Notes: a model not told the origin generated them from the sequence alone. Numbered from the stretch's first letter, positions 11,723 to 24,254 are shown. The stretch: DNA of 64,000 nt from Dactylorhiza incarnata (GCA_033032865.1 JAWHQI010000009.1:14973001-15037000); one strand, 5' to 3'. Numbers and translations are program-made.

Positions 11723-13662
11723 GTGTCCAAAAAAACTGGGCCCGGAGGGCCGGCCTGGGCCCGGCCCGATAAAAGCCCGCCTAGGCCCGGTACCGGGCTA
11801 GCCCGCCCCGGGCCCAGGCCGGGCTCGGGGGCCTTATAGGGCCCCCATATAGTTTAAATGCCCGGCCCGGTGCTTGACCCGGGCGGGGCCGGGCAAAGCC
11901 TGATTTTTCAGGCCAGCCCGGCCCGGACCCAGGCAAAGCCCGGCCCGGGCATACTATTATGAGCCGTTGGGATCAACGGCTCCGCTGGCATGACAGCATT
12001 ATTGCTGCCATGCCAGCAGCACTAGTAGGCTATCGTTGGCAGCCTACTAGTACTAGACTACTAGTAGGCTGCCGTTGGCAGGCTAGGTAGACTAGGCCCT
12101 AGGCTTATTAAAAAAATAAAAAAAATAAAAAAATATTTTTTTTTATAAAATCCCCCCTCATAACCTATCCCCCCTCTCTCTCTCTTTCTTCTCGCCACTC
12201 TCTCTCTCTCTCCAACCCATTCTCTCTCTCTCTCTCTCTCTTCAACTCATTCGCTCTCTCTCTCACGCGTCGAACATGACATCGTCATCCTCGGCGCCAT
12301 CGTCGTCTACTCAAACTGCGCATGAAGTGATGGAGCACAAGCGTACGACGCCAATTTGGGAGCATTTCGATAAAGTTAAAGTCGGTGACGAATTTAAGGC
12401 AAGGTGCAAATTATGCTCGAAGTTGCTGACCCTTACTGACCCTCTAGTAATTGAAAATTTTGTAAATATCACACAAAAATTTAACTATTATAAGCAAAAC
12501 GAAGGGTGATGTCCTTTAATTGAAATAATGGAAGCAAAATTTTTAAAATATTATAGAGAAATGTCTGCCATGTTTTCATGCGCCGCCACCTTAAATCCTC
12601 TATTCGGCGTAGACTGCGTAGAAAATTTGATAGAAGGAATAAATAATAATTTAAACTTAAATATAACTTTTGCGGATTTTGATGATGTTAGTAGTTTAAA
12701 ATTTAATTCAATTTTTACCGAATGTTATAACTATTATGATAACCTATAAGGCTCGCGGCCCCGAGAAGAAATTTCGCAACCCAGAACAAAAGATACTTTT
12801 AAAAATAAAATTTTAGAATTAGCTTCTAGGAAAAAAGTGCGCGCATCTACTTCTAGTAGTTTAAATGAATTAGGATTGTATACTAAAACACAATTTCGTG
12901 ATTTTATGAGTACGGAGGAGATTGAAAACTTCGATCTCTTAAAATGGTGGAAAGGTAAAGTTAATGCATATCCTATTTTGGCCTATATGACCCGTGATTT
13001 ACTAACAATCCAAGCTAGTACGGTAGCTTCAGAGTCTGCTTTTTTCTCTTAGTGGCAGAGTTTTGAACGAGCGGAGGAGTCGCCTCAACGAAGAATCACT
13101 GGAAATCTGCATCTGCTACAAGGATCACTTGGATGCTGCGAAGAGGAAACAACACATTTCATCGATAAATGATAGCTCGTCGGACGTAGAAGACGAGACG
13201 ACGCAATAAATTTACGAGATGTTTAAGCGCGTCCCCGATAAAATATGTATTTTGTTAAATTAGTGAGCTTTTCAATTTTCTTTATTTAAAATTAACAATA
13301 ATAATAAATTTGATTTCAACAATGTTTTTTTTCAAAATTTGATGTTAATATAATTTTTTTTTCAATATTAATAAAATTTAATTTTTTTTGTCCATCTCAA
13401 ATTTTCATTTCATTTCATTTATTGTAAATTTTTTTAAAATAAAAGATATTATTTAAAAAAATATTATTTAAAAAAAAAAATTAATAAAAGTAAAAGGCCG
13501 GGCCCGGCCCAGCCCGGCCCGGCCTTGGGGGCCTTAACAGGCCCATTCCCGGGGCTGGTGCCCGAGCCCGGCTAAAGCAAGGCCCGGGCCCGGGCCCGGT
13601 TGGCAAAAGCCCGGGCCCTTCAGGCCCGGTACCGGTCCGGCCCAATCAGGCTTTTTGGACAG
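11723..13662 (+). mobile_element. Decayed hAT transposon with GC-rich subterminal repeats
   Basis: The ends GTGTCCAAAAA (left) and CTTTTTGGAC-AG (right) are inverted. Inside each end lies a dense field of GGGCCCGG-type repeats (11738-11960 and 13495-13640), typical binding fields of hAT elements. GGCTAGTC and GGCTATGA on the two sides may be an eroded 8-bp target duplication. A broken hAT transposase lies between. The element is nested in the 8646-14212 element. Confidence 0.75.
12276..13209 (+). pseudogene. hAT transposase remnant (BED finger and C-terminal dimerisation region)
   Basis: One frame, starting with ATG at 12276, carries a BED-type zinc finger (W..F..., then CKLC around codons 25-50). 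After an apparent loss of most of the catalytic RNase-H-like domain it continues with a hAT middle segment (12528-12746) and the conserved C-terminal dimerisation block (DLLKWWK ... YPILAYMTRDLL ... ASTVASESAF). The frame is broken by TGA at 12507 and TAA at 12747, and a one-base slip in the T-run near 13045 shifts the frame before the tail that ends at 13209. It is far shorter than the usual 600-700 residues and lacks the DDE core, so it is dead. Confidence 0.85.
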
Positions 13663-14212
13663 GGCTATGACCAAGGCCAAAATTAGACTGAAATCTAAAA
13701 AAAATTGGGAAAAAAATGAAATCCAGATTTAGACCAAATCATACCTCTGACATTGAAAAAAAATGAAATCTCCAAGTCACAAACTAAAAGATTTAGACAA
13801 AATCATACTTATGACATTGAAATCGGGGCTGTGAAGATCCAAGGTCGAAACTAAAGGCGCACCGGTGAAGCTCCAAGGCCAGAGGGAAGGAGGGCATCAG
13901 ACTTCAAGGCCAGCCGTCAGACTCGTGGAATGTGGGACTACAAAGCCAGTTGTCGGCATCTTATACTGCTCCAAGCCTCGCCAGTTGCCGAAAGCAAGGA
14001 GGGTGATGCCGCAGAACAACAATCGGGAAGCTACCGACGAGTTATGGGGAGGCGGCAGAAAGATGGAGAGAAAGGGGGAGACAGAAAACCTAGAAACTAT
14101 CTGGGTTGGCTGTACGTATCTATAACGAGAGAAAATAAAAAAAGGTCTTTTGAATGGTGTAAGTGTTGATTTATGCTGTGTCCATAGTCATATTAGGTGT
14201 GCCCATAATACC

Positions 14213-15568
14213 TCTTTTATTTTATTATCTAATTGTGATTGTCAAATCAACTAAATAAACATGCATTTGAAAGAAGAAAATAGATACCATATAAAGAGAG
14301 AGAAGAGAAAGGGAGTGTCACGTGTAAGACTATAAGCTGCGGGAGTACACTGGCAAAAGCTGACAACGTGGAGAACCACGATCGGAATAAAATAACTGGC
14401 CTGATATCATTTTCGGTGAATTTGGTGTGGTCGAGAAATAAAAAACTTGGTCCATTTAATAGATTATATAAATATTTTCAACTAATTAGAAATTATAATT
14501 AAAGGGAAATGGAATCCTATTAATTTTATGGAAATTGTAATCTACATATATTTTCCCTTCGAATTCTCCCTTTTACCATTGCTGAAATGTTTGATGATGA
14601 TTTAACAGGACAGCCCTAGAGCGACACTGTTTGCCACCTCGGCGACGGCGTCTCCCCTCCTCGGCGTCGGCGCCTACCCTCCTCGGCGACGGCATCTCCC
14701 ATCCTTCCAACGTCATCTCTTCAGGTGAGATACATGCACATCTCTCTCTCCCTCTCCCTCTCGTTCTCTCTCTCCGATCATCTTGTATTTCCCTCCATAA
14801 CTCCGCGTTTCTTCCCGCTCTTCCATCCCCCCAAAACCTCTTCTCGTCCTCACGTATCTCCTCCCATGGGCAATTTCTGTTTGCTTAGTTTCAATTGTTG
14901 GAAATAAGGATTGCGATTTCAGTTTTATTATTTGCAAGATGTTTTAATTATAAATTTATCTCATTTTGATTAAGAAAGAGTTGAATGGTTCTTGAATAGG
15001 GAGTTGATGTGTTTTATTTTTCTTTCAATGTGAGTTTCGGTAGAAAATCATGAGCTTTTCTAATATATTAGTTTGATTTGTATGTTTTCGGTTCAAATTT
15101 TCAAACCAAACAGACCCTTAATATTATATCTTCCAAGTATATTGGACTTTATCACAGATTGGACTGGTTGCATAAGTCGAAGAAGCTCAAATAGCAACTT
15201 TTAGTGCTACCGGGACATAACCTCCTCCATCATATTGACATCTCTAAAATATTTCTTGACCAACCCCAAGCCCCATCTACTTCTATAACTAATGCTTAAT
15301 TGCCTCATAACTAGCATTAAGATTATTTTCTCGTAGATTTTTTTAGTGTACTAAAATAGTACTAATTTGCGATAGAGAGCCTGCCGAATAATGTTTTCTT
15401 AAGATCTTGCACCTTACCATTTTGTTAAGGTAGATGCATGATAAAGTGCTAAGCAAGAGATTTCGCTAAGTAGGGCTCATTTGCTGCTTTGAACTAGGAA
15501 CGTGTAATTTGTTAAATTCATATTTAGTTTGATATATTTGATTTTAGTATATAATTCGAAGTAAATAT
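14213..15568 (+). other. Possible promoter and non-coding first exon upstream of the Pumilio gene
   Basis: The segment has a CACGTG G-box (about 14319), a GC-richer stretch at 14610-14724 ending TTCAG|GTGAGA (a good splice-donor context at 14724/14725) and CT-rich leader-like DNA to about 14870. This looks like a plant 5'UTR exon and could belong to the Pumilio gene, with the acceptor at 25668, but nothing in the sequence links them. The open frames here have no recognisable product. Confidence 0.25.
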
Positions 15569-16943
15569 GACGCATGACGGTCCTATGTGAAAGTGATTGT
15601 GCCGACACGCTAATGCAGACCTACGTGAATGTGCGGAATGAATGTGATCAAGCCCAATCTAAATGATGCGTGCAAGTTTTCAATTAATCCGGAATTAAAC
15701 GTTAGCAATAAGTATATAAGAGGCTAGCAAATCAACACAGTGTTTACAATAATTTTCGCGCGCGTAAGCAAATAATCACGTTCTTTTCACACAACAGGCT
15801 ATCCACTACAATTTGCACGGATAAGTGTTATAGACTTAAAAGAAATTAAACAAAAACACCAGCAATCACAATATACCCATGCAAACATATAATATCCTTC
15901 GATATTTCACATATAAAAGAAAACAACGCATTGAATTGATACTCACGGGCTGCAAGATCCAGTGGAGGAATGACTTCACGAGAACAGCAGAGGGGCTTCC
16001 TGAATGTGGGATTTGCGGTTTTGAAGTGGACAGAAAGATAAGGTAGTGAGAGGGAGTTTACTGGATTGGATCTGGGCTGAATTTCCTGTAGGAAATGCTT
16101 GTGGGTGAAGGAGTAGAAGTGCGGCTACTGAAGTAAGTTAGGGAAGGGGTAATCCTGGCGGGAAGCGGAACATGATAATGAAGTGGAATGGACGACTGAA
16201 TGTGACGAGCTTGTGGTCTGTTTTGGTAGCGGGAGATTATGGCTAGCAGAGGTTAGAAATGGTGTGGCTGCTGCGCTTTGGAGGAGGAAGCATCTTCCGT
16301 CAAAATCGTGAGGGAAAGGGGGTAAAATGTCGTGCGTTACTCACGCTAACAGTCGATGGGGGAGGAGAACCAATCCGATGAAGTCGCGAGGCTGTCTCTC
16401 GTTCTCGTTGAGGAAGAAGCCGATGAACAGGAAGGAAATCGAGCAATTTTCAGAGGAACAGTGACAGTTAATACAGAGGACCGTGGGTTATGAGAGGGAG
16501 ACAGTGATGAGATACGAGATATAGGAAAATAACTGGAAAGGAAACGAGAAAATGAAAAGTAAACCAGGGCGTCGCACCCCGGGTCTCTCAGCATCGCACT
16601 ACGGGTCTCGCGGCGTCGCACCACAGATCATTGCCAGATCTGGATTCGCTCATAAATACAGCAATGAAATGAAAATCAGAACACCCGCCCCTATTTATAA
16701 CTAGAGGGGCGGTTGGGCACCTGACGTGAATAACTATGATCGTCCGTTACGCCCAGTGTCCTAAAACACTAAATACAAATAAAATAAAATAAAATACATA
16801 TAAAATGTAAAACGACGCCCGGACGCGCTCGCGGTCTTGGATCGCCGATCCGATCAATGCATCTCCGACAAATCTGCAAAAACGGATCCCGCCGAGTGGT
16901 TGCCCGATCTCCTCCGATCACTTACATGTGGCCAATCCCATCA
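15569..16943 (-). repeat. 3' LTR of the deleted gypsy element
   Basis: 1375 bp, repeated at 19194-20557. A minus-strand TATA box (complement of CTATTTATAAC, about 16692) is conserved in both LTRs. Frames such as 16346-16624 are LTR sequence, not genes. Confidence 0.85.
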
Positions 16944-17144
16944 ATTCCCCCCCGACTAAAAAATATTCATCTCCGAGGAATGAAGATGACTGAGCTGTAG
17001 TCGAAGATCGGGGTTAAGTCTATCAAGCTCCGTCGCCGGTATCCAAGTATCAACAAAGGTGGGGCGCCCACTCCAGTGCACCAAGTAACGACAAGACTGA
17101 ATGTAGTGGTGATGCACTCGTGCCCCATAATATCAATAATGCTC

Positions 17145-17678
17145 TCAACTTTCACCTCTCACCTCTCGTGCTGGTGGATCCAGAAAAACCGGTGGAATCA
17201 TGGGTGGTGCGGGTAAGTCCGCGGGTGCTAGCCCAAGGTGAACATGGGAAGTGGCAAGCTGTAACTGGGAGGGTGGCAGAAGAGGCTCAAGGTATGGGTC
17301 CCTATGATCGAGAGGCTCAAAGTAATGTGCCAAATCTTTTGTATTAAATACGGGATGAATACCCATATCTGCAGGGAAATCGATCTCGTAGGCATTTGTC
17401 CCAATTTTCTTTATAACCCTATAAGGACTCATTCGCTTAAGTTGTAGTTTAATAGAGGCTCCTTTTGGGAGCCCCTCCTTGCAAGGTCCGACCATGACAT
17501 GCTCGCACACACGAAAATGCTGCTCATGTCTGTGCCTATTTGCCCATACCATATATAACTCAATATTACTAGTAGTTTTCCTCCGGATTAGTTCATGCAT
17601 TTCATGCAAATGATGCAAAACATACAACATGTGTGACACACAACACGGATGAATCATGCAATAAATGTAAATGAACAA
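17145..17678 (-). pseudogene. Gypsy integrase C-terminal fragment
   Basis: The middle of this frame has the motif series typical of the end of Ty3/gypsy integrase: VMVGPCKEG, then LKRMSPYRVIKKIGTNAYEID and HPVFNTKDLAHY. In full elements this follows the DDE core and precedes the polyprotein end. Here the first ~45 residues do not resemble integrase and the core is missing, consistent with a large internal deletion. The proline-rich end runs to the polypurine tract side of the element. Confidence 0.75.
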
Positions 17679-18366
17679 ACAACAAATGCAAAATATGAAC
17701 TACTAACATGACCAACTCCGTAAACTGGGGTTTTTGGGTGCTATAAGAAACTCCTAAAAGGGGTACGTGATCAGGAGGCTCATAAGGTGAGACATAGAAG
17801 AATTCATCGCGGGCGCAACGAACACTTCAGTGAACATCAGAGACATCAGTAATAAGATGTGTCAATGTAGTGTGCGAACTGTCTTTACAAGTGCGGGCAG
17901 TAAGACATGATCAACGAGTCAGTGATTGCACCCTCAAACTCGAGTGTCCTACTAAAGATGGATATATCTCAAATGAGGGGTGGATCGACATGTGGCTCAT
18001 CCGGGGGTTCTCCGGGAGGGTTATAATAAAATTCGTCACAAATACGACGAGCATCACGAGTGCGAGTGACCAGATGACAAACTCTCAAAAGATCTGAATT
18101 ATACTTAAGTGTTCTTAGAGAGAATCCTACATACTGGATGCTACACTCAAGATCCTTTCTCTGGAGCACTATCAATATCAGGGGTGATAATGAGAGAGAT
18201 TTCAACGTCTCAATACTCATAAGTGTGTCACTCATCTTAATCTCATCCTTACAAGGACGAGGTGGCTCAACTGGAGGCTCAACAGGGGGTTGCCAAAGAA
18301 CCCGTCAACAGGGGAATGGTCCTCCAGAAGCAAACCATCATAAGGGTCCGTGTTCCCCAAAAGGCG

Positions 18367-19142
18367 TTAGGTGACTACCGCGAGATCACTACTAGGCTCT
18401 CGGCTCCCGATCGTGATGTGGCTCGGTGCGCCATCGGGTGAAGTGTGGGAAAAGTCTATACTCAATAGTGAACTAACATGTATAGTGTCGAGGGCGGGCT
18501 CTCTAAGTGGAGCGGCCTTTCGTGGTGGCTGATTTCTAGCACGCACATACTGTGCTGAGAGGGCAGCCCGTTTTTCCACAAAGAGAATATTAGGTGGAGT
18601 TGGTGAGGTTTCCCTGCTTTGGGAAGTGGAGTGCTTTCGCCGACCCTCAATGCCGATGACACGAGTGCGAAGATCATCATATTGTGCATCCAATTGATCA
18701 AACTTCTTAAAAACCCATTGCAGAAATTCGGCTTCCGTCATGTCCGTTTTCGGAAGACTAGGAAGACCACTACGTGTGATGTTTCCTCGCTGAAAGTGAC
18801 CTTTATAGGATTTTTGAGGGTAATTAGGTCGTGCTTGTGGGTGGACGTAAGTCCTACAAACGTGCGGTGGTGGTCGTGCGTGTGCAGACTCAGTTCCTCA
18901 AATAGAGGAGATGTGTAGCGACGATGACCTGAACGATACTCAACTCTACCATCATAAGGCCGTGTCGAAGGATCAACAGGATTCATTCGAGTGCGGTGAT
19001 AAGGACGACGATAATCATCATAATAATGTGAAGACCTCTCAGACGGCACTCTATGAGATCGAGTGTAGACGGATGGTGGTTCCTCAAATTGAGGATCAGT
19101 ATAGTGACGACCACTATGATAAGACATTGGGTGGCAAAACAT
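18367..19142 (-). pseudogene. Gag-like remnant of the deleted gypsy element
   Basis: Two overlapping minus-strand frames (18738-19142, then 18367-18741 shifted) sit just after the primer site, where gag begins. The first is rich in Arg, His and Tyr. The second starts with a helical stretch (FLQWVFKKFDQLDAQYDDLRTRV) as in gag N-termini. No zinc knuckle is visible and a frame change is required. The adjoining 17680-18366 has only short frames. Gag is inferred mainly from position. Confidence 0.5.
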
Positions 19143-19193
19143 GTAGCCCCGCGTATTTTAAAGTAAGCCCTAATCTGAGCTCTGATACCAAAC

Positions 19194-20557
19194 TGACGCA
19201 GGACGGTCCTATGTGAAAGTGGTTGTGCCGACACGCTAATGCAGACCTACGTGAATGTGTGGAATGAATGCGATCAAGCCTAATCTAAATGATGCGTGCA
19301 AGTTTTCAATTAATCTGGAATTAAACGTTAACAATAAGTATATAAGCGACTAGCAAATCAACACAGTGTTCACAATAATTTTCGCGCGCGTAAGCAAATA
19401 ATCATGTTCTTTTCACACAACAGACTATCCACTATAATTTGCACGAATAAGTGGTATAGACTTAAAAAAAAATTAAACAAAAATACTAGCAATCACAATA
19501 TACCCAAGCAAACACATAATATCCTTCGATATTTCACATATAAAAGAAAACAACGCATTAAATTGATACTCACGGGCTGCAAGATCTAATGGAGGAATGA
19601 CAGTGGCTTCACGAGAATGGCAGAGGGGCTTCCTGGATGTGGATTTGCGGTTTTGAAGTGGACAGAAGGATAAGGTAGTGAGAGGGAGTTTACTGGACTG
19701 GATCTGGGCTGAATTTCCTGTAGGAAATGCTTGTGGGTGAAGGAGTAGAAGTGCGGCTACTGAAGTAGGTCAGGGAAAGGGTAATCCTGGCGGGAAGCGG
19801 AACATGATAATGAAGTGGAATGGACGACTGAATGTGTCGTGCTTGTGGTCTGTTTTGGTAGCGGGAGATTAGGGCTAGCAAAGGTTGGAAATGGTGTGGC
19901 TGCTGCGCTTCGGAGGAGGAAGTATTGGCCGTCCAAATCGTGAGGGAAAGGGGATAAAATGTCGTGCGATACTCACGCTAACAGTCGATGGGGGAGGAGA
20001 ACCAATCCGATGAAGTCATTAGGCTGTCTCTCGTTCCCGTCGAGGAAGAAGCCGATGAACAGGAAGGAAATCGAGCGGTTTTCTGAGGAACAGTGGCGAT
20101 TAATACAAAGGATCGTGGGTTATGAGTGGGAGACAGTGATGGGATACGAGATATAGGAAAATAACTGAAAAGGAAACGGGAAAATGAAAAGTAAACCGGG
20201 ACGTCGCACCCCGGGTCTCGCGGCGTCGCACCACGAATGATTGCTGGATCTGGATTCGCTCACAAATACAATAATGAAATGAAAATCAGAACACCCTCTC
20301 CTATTTATAACGAGAGGGGCGGTTGGGCACCCGATGTGAACGACTATGATCGTCCGTTACGCCCCGTGCCTAAAACACTAAATACAAGCCCAATAAAATA
20401 AAATAAAATACATATAAAATGTAAATGACGCCCCGAACGCGCTCGCGGTCTCGGATCGCCGATCCGATCAACGCATATTCGACAAATCTGCAAGACGGGT
20501 CCCGCCGAGTTGTGGCCCGATCTCCTCCGATCACGAACATGCGGCCGATCCCCATCA
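19194..20557 (-). repeat. 5' LTR of the deleted gypsy element
   Basis: 1364 bp, matching 15569-16943 with scattered substitutions and small indels, so older than the young elements at 8828 and 41008. Confidence 0.85.
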
Positions 20558-20790
20558 ATATAAATCTCTATAAATTTTTTGTATTTTTAATTTCACATAT
20601 ATAATGAGTGAAAATAATGACGGTGATCAGAGTTCACGGGCGGGCCGACCTTTATCCAGGTCAATTTGTGTTTACACTCGTGGGAGGAGTTAGGGTTGTC
20701 GTATGGATAATCCAAGTCTATAGTCACGGTCAGAGCGATGGCATGGCATTTCTTTGAATTTTCTGCATATTTCTGTAAGTTATTTATGCA
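20558..20790. other. Short unannotated spacer
   Basis: No gene is visible. The first five bases are the right-hand target duplication of the gypsy element. Confidence 0.5.
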
Positions 20791-21487
20791 CTATTTATGT
20801 GTATTTTGTATCGACCAATCATAACCGTTCATAATTTTCTATAGTCTATATAGGATTTTAGAGGTCATTTTCAGGCATTGCATAATTTAGACAAAAATTT
20901 CAAGTTCCCCCACTCCCTTTACAGTGTCGAGCCGTGGAATTTATGTGCCGAAGCCTAGAGCGCGCCCCTCCCTTGCATTGGCTGGCACCCTCCTCCATTC
21001 TCTTCTCCAAGCCACCATAACACCATCGAAAAAAGCCAGCCATCCCTCATACCAATTTATCTTGACGTCCACTTAAGTAACTACTTTCATTCCGATGTAA
21101 CTAGCTAATTAACTCCACAAAAATTGGTCGTAACTGCACTATTTATGTGTATTTTGTATGGACCAATCATAACCGTTCGTAATTTTCTATAGCCTATATA
21201 GAATTTTAGAGGTCATTTTCAGGCATTGCATAATTTAGACAGAAATTTCAAGTTCCCCCACTCCCTTTACAGTGTCGAAGCCGTGGAATTTATGTGCCGA
21301 AGCCTAGAGCGCGCCCCTCCCTTGCATTGGCTGGCACCCTCCTCCATTCTCTTCTCCAAGCCGCCATAAACACCATCCAAAAAAGCCAGCCATCCTCATA
21401 CCAATTTATCTTGACGTCCACTTAAGTAACTACTTTCATTCCGACGTAACTACCTAATTAACTCCACAAAAATTGTTCGTAACTGCA
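20791..21487. repeat. 348-bp tandem duplication (two copies)
   Basis: 20791-21138 and 21139-21487 are near-identical and head to tail. Each contains an AT-rich start, a GC-richer middle (AGCGCGCCCCTCCC) and a CT-rich tail, which looks like promoter or leader DNA. It lies upstream of the Pumilio gene, so a duplicated upstream regulatory segment is possible but unproven. Confidence 0.85.
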
Positions 21488-22338
21488 GTAACCTCCCACT
21501 ACCAAGATAGTTATTGACGGTTACCACTTTCATAAGCCTAAACGTGACTCCTTACCCCCATTTTCAGTCCAACCTGTAGTCCTCCTTCTGAATTCCTGCA
21601 TTTGTCCAGCTGCTCAGCCCCAAGATTTTGCCGAACAGTGCTGCTAGCCTCACATGTTACTGTTTTGGATTCTCTGTTTCAATCGGCCATAGGTTATTCT
21701 TCATTCCAGCCCTCTAGATCTACAGTCGGCATCCCCCTTTAGGTATTTCACAACTTGCGGTCCTCCATCATTACACTACCTCCAGGGAACCTAAATTGGC
21801 GCAGAAACTCAGGAATCAGCAGTATAACTGCCTCGGGACCGCTGTACAAGCCCTCAAAACTGCAGCAAAACTATATCTTGGGCTTTAATTGCTTTGCATG
21901 TTCTAAATTGGAAGTTTTTTTTGCTTTTCATTGATTACTAATTGGAATACATACAATTTGATATATATAATACTTGAGATTGGACTCGTAAGAACTTCGT
22001 TTGATTTTAGTTTTTCTTGAAGGATAATAACTACTCCTTTTTGGTGTTTCTTTTCTGACGAGCCAATTTTGTTTTTTTTTTGCTTCATTGCTTAAACTAT
22101 TTTTTTAACTTTATGATATTCCTATAAATTATGGTCATACTCCTTTATCTTGCACATTGAGAAGTATCTTGTTTTATACTGACAGTTAACATTACATATC
22201 TGAGAATATGCAGGATAAAATGAGGAGCTGAATGGCAGTCTTCAAATAACACAATTGAATTTATTATCCCTTAATTTTGGCTGTTGACTTGGTCTACCTA
22301 CATTTGAGAAAATCACTTTGGCTAAAGCCTAAAGCTAG
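21488..22338. other. Upstream or 5'UTR-intron DNA, no gene
   Basis: A less AT-rich part (21540-21880) resembles leader or exon-like sequence but has no usable frame. The rest is AT-rich. Confidence 0.35.
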
Positions 22339-22882
22339 TTTCACGCACACAGAACTTTAGCACAAGGCGCGTGTGACACTTGACTAGTTTTCTCCACAAA
22401 CTTGTGCTAACTAAGTAAGCCTTGCTTCAAGAATGTAGAGGAATGAAAAGAAAACCTTTGATTAAACTTCTGAACAAAGCAACAAGACAGTTCGGTAGAC
22501 AGTTGATCAGGACATACAAAGATCACGACATACAATAACACTCAGCAGTAACAATCACACTCAACTCTCACAAGTGGAGACTCACTACCAAAACAAGCTC
22601 CAAACTATGGATGATGGAAATGAGGAGAGGTCTTCCTCTTATATCCTCTTATATAGGTTTCCTTCCCTTTTCCCTCCAAAACCCAAGAAGGATATAGATT
22701 TCTCCACACAATGAATAGACTAGACTATTCTATACTCTTCTACACCATTCCATATCTCATATGCATGACTCTTCTCTACCATTCTAGAATGTTCTCAATA
22801 TATTCATACTAGTCTAGAATAATCCTTTATGTATGGTTAAAACTGGTCGCGAAGCAATTGAGTTAACCTTAGCACCGTGACA
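22339..22882 (-). repeat. 3' LTR of the gag/protease element
   Basis: 544 bp, repeated at 24756-25271. Confidence 0.85.
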
Positions 22883-22930
22883 TTCTCCCCCACCGAATAG
22901 GATGCCGCATTAATTATTTCCATCCTTGTT

Positions 22931-23512
22931 TCATATTCTTTCGTTATTTGCAAACCTTATTGCAGAGAGAATCTTCTTTTCTTGCCCATATAGTCGCTTT
23001 ATCGACACCGAGTAGGTAGTCAGACCATCAATGCGATGCATTTCAGACGTGTGGCAAATGAGGATTCCTTGAAATTGATCAAGAAAATTCATCCCAACGA
23101 TAATGTCGTAGTCTACAAAAGGAATAACTTCAATAGGAACCTTATTTTTCCATCCTCCAAGACTAACGTCCACATCTGGTGCAAACCCAATAATTTGTAC
23201 TTTTTGAGAATTAGCGAATTTAAGACGTGTTGGTCCAAATTTGATTTGTAGTCCAATTCTTTCAGCAACTGTCTTGGACATGAAGAAGTCAGTTGCACCT
23301 ATGTCTAGCATGGCTCTCATTTTCGTGCCCTTGATCTCCACTTCCACCATTATTTGTCCTTTACTTATCATCCTTCTTCTAATATGGGTTTGGCTCAAAC
23401 TTTCCGGGTTGAAGATGCACCTTGCCCCTACTTGATCGATAGCGATTCTATTTTTCTCTAAGGTTGGGCAGTAATTGACTTTGTGCAGTCCTTCACAAAA
23501 GAAACACCGCAA
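22931..23512 (-). pseudogene. Gypsy zinc knuckle and aspartic protease
   Basis: A 193-codon open frame starts with a shortened zinc knuckle (CFFCEGLHKVNYC, spacing CX2CX3HX4C instead of CX2CX4HX4C). It continues into a retroviral-type aspartic protease: the active-site motif reads LDIGATDFFMS, with D-I-G in place of the usual D-S/T-G, followed by the hydrophobic flap region and DYDIIVGMNFL near the end. In complete elements RT would follow, but here the frame ends about 50 bp before the 3' LTR. The odd knuckle and active site suggest loss of activity. Confidence 0.8.
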
Positions 23513-23887
23513 AGATGGGCGACTTCTGTAGGAGCTTCTTGCTCTTTCCCATCCTCCTCAAGTAGACATGCCATTAAGGCGTTACATGATACACAACCTT
23601 GCCCCTTCTTCTGGCTCATCCTCATCCACACTTGTTGTCTCATCTTTCTTCATCATAGCCGTCAAGGATCCAAGCTTTGGACAATCCTTCATATGATGGG
23701 GTCCCTTGCATACAAATCAGGAGGGTGATCTCTTCTTTTCCTCAAATATCCCTTAACAAGGTGCACAATTCTTTGATTCAAGTTCACCGCTTCCACCATT
23801 ATCAAGATGGCCTATTTATTCTTCTAGGTGGAACTCGCTTAGTGATTCAGCTGCCGCGATTGCCTCGTCGACAGTACGGGGTCCTCG

Positions 23888-24254
23888 TCACCGTACTTTT
23901 TGTTTTGCCCATGTTTGCAGTCCATCCACAAAGTAGAACTGACGATCCTTCTCCGTCATGTATGGGATTTGTAACATAAGCGTTGTGAACTCATTGGCAT
24001 ATTCTTCTATTGTTCTTATCTTCTTCAGCTCCCTCAACTTCTTTCGTGCTTGATACACAACATTTTCTGGGTAGGAGTGGCGTTTGAGTTCCTTCTTGAA
24101 CTCCTCCCATGTGTCTAATCGACACAATCCTTTTTGCAACATCCGCCTGCTTTCTTCGCCACGATAACACAACATTATCATCGAGGAATTGGGAAACAGT
24201 TCGTACCTTTGTTATATCATCTTTTACTTGACATCCCTCGATGTAATTCTCCAT
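23888..24254 (-). pseudogene. Retrotransposon gag domain fragment
   Basis: Frames 23991-24254 and 23888-24181 together carry the plant Retrotrans_gag signature: W(E)EFKKELKRHSYPENV, ARKKLRELKK, IEEYANEFTTLMLQIPYMTEKDRQFYF and DGLQTWAKQ. The two parts are in different frames, so a frameshift lies near 24130. A helix-rich gag N-terminus probably continues to about 24600. The frame continues towards the protease frame with further breaks. Confidence 0.8.

Larger units (their letters stand above)
8646..14212. mobile_element. TIR-bounded DNA element hosting two nested transposons
   Basis: GGTGTTATGGGCACACC at 8646 matches the reverse complement of GGTGTGCCCATAATACC at 14196-14212, and similarity continues inward for about 30 bp. 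Removing the LTR element (8823-11488) and the hAT element (11715-13670) leaves a host element of about 0.95 kb. Its right part (13800-14170) has a GC-richer, gene-like stretch without a recognisable product. The superfamily and target-site duplication are unclear. Confidence 0.5.
15569..20557 (-). mobile_element. Internally deleted Ty3/gypsy LTR retrotransposon
   Basis: LTRs at 15569-16943 and 19194-20557 are clear direct repeats with TG...CA ends. AAATA (15564-15568) and ATATA (20558-20562) are a near-match target duplication. On the minus strand the primer site (TTTGGTATCAGAGC, complement of 19180-19193) follows the right LTR, and a polypurine tract with a G-run lies at 16944-16960. The 2.25-kb interior keeps a gag-like front and the tail of integrase, while protease, RT and RNase H are gone. 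Confidence 0.85.

Noticed and set aside
14631..14888. 85-codon frame starting MPPRRRR as a protein
   Set aside because: It lies in a CT-rich leader-like stretch with a splice donor inside; more likely non-coding exon DNA.
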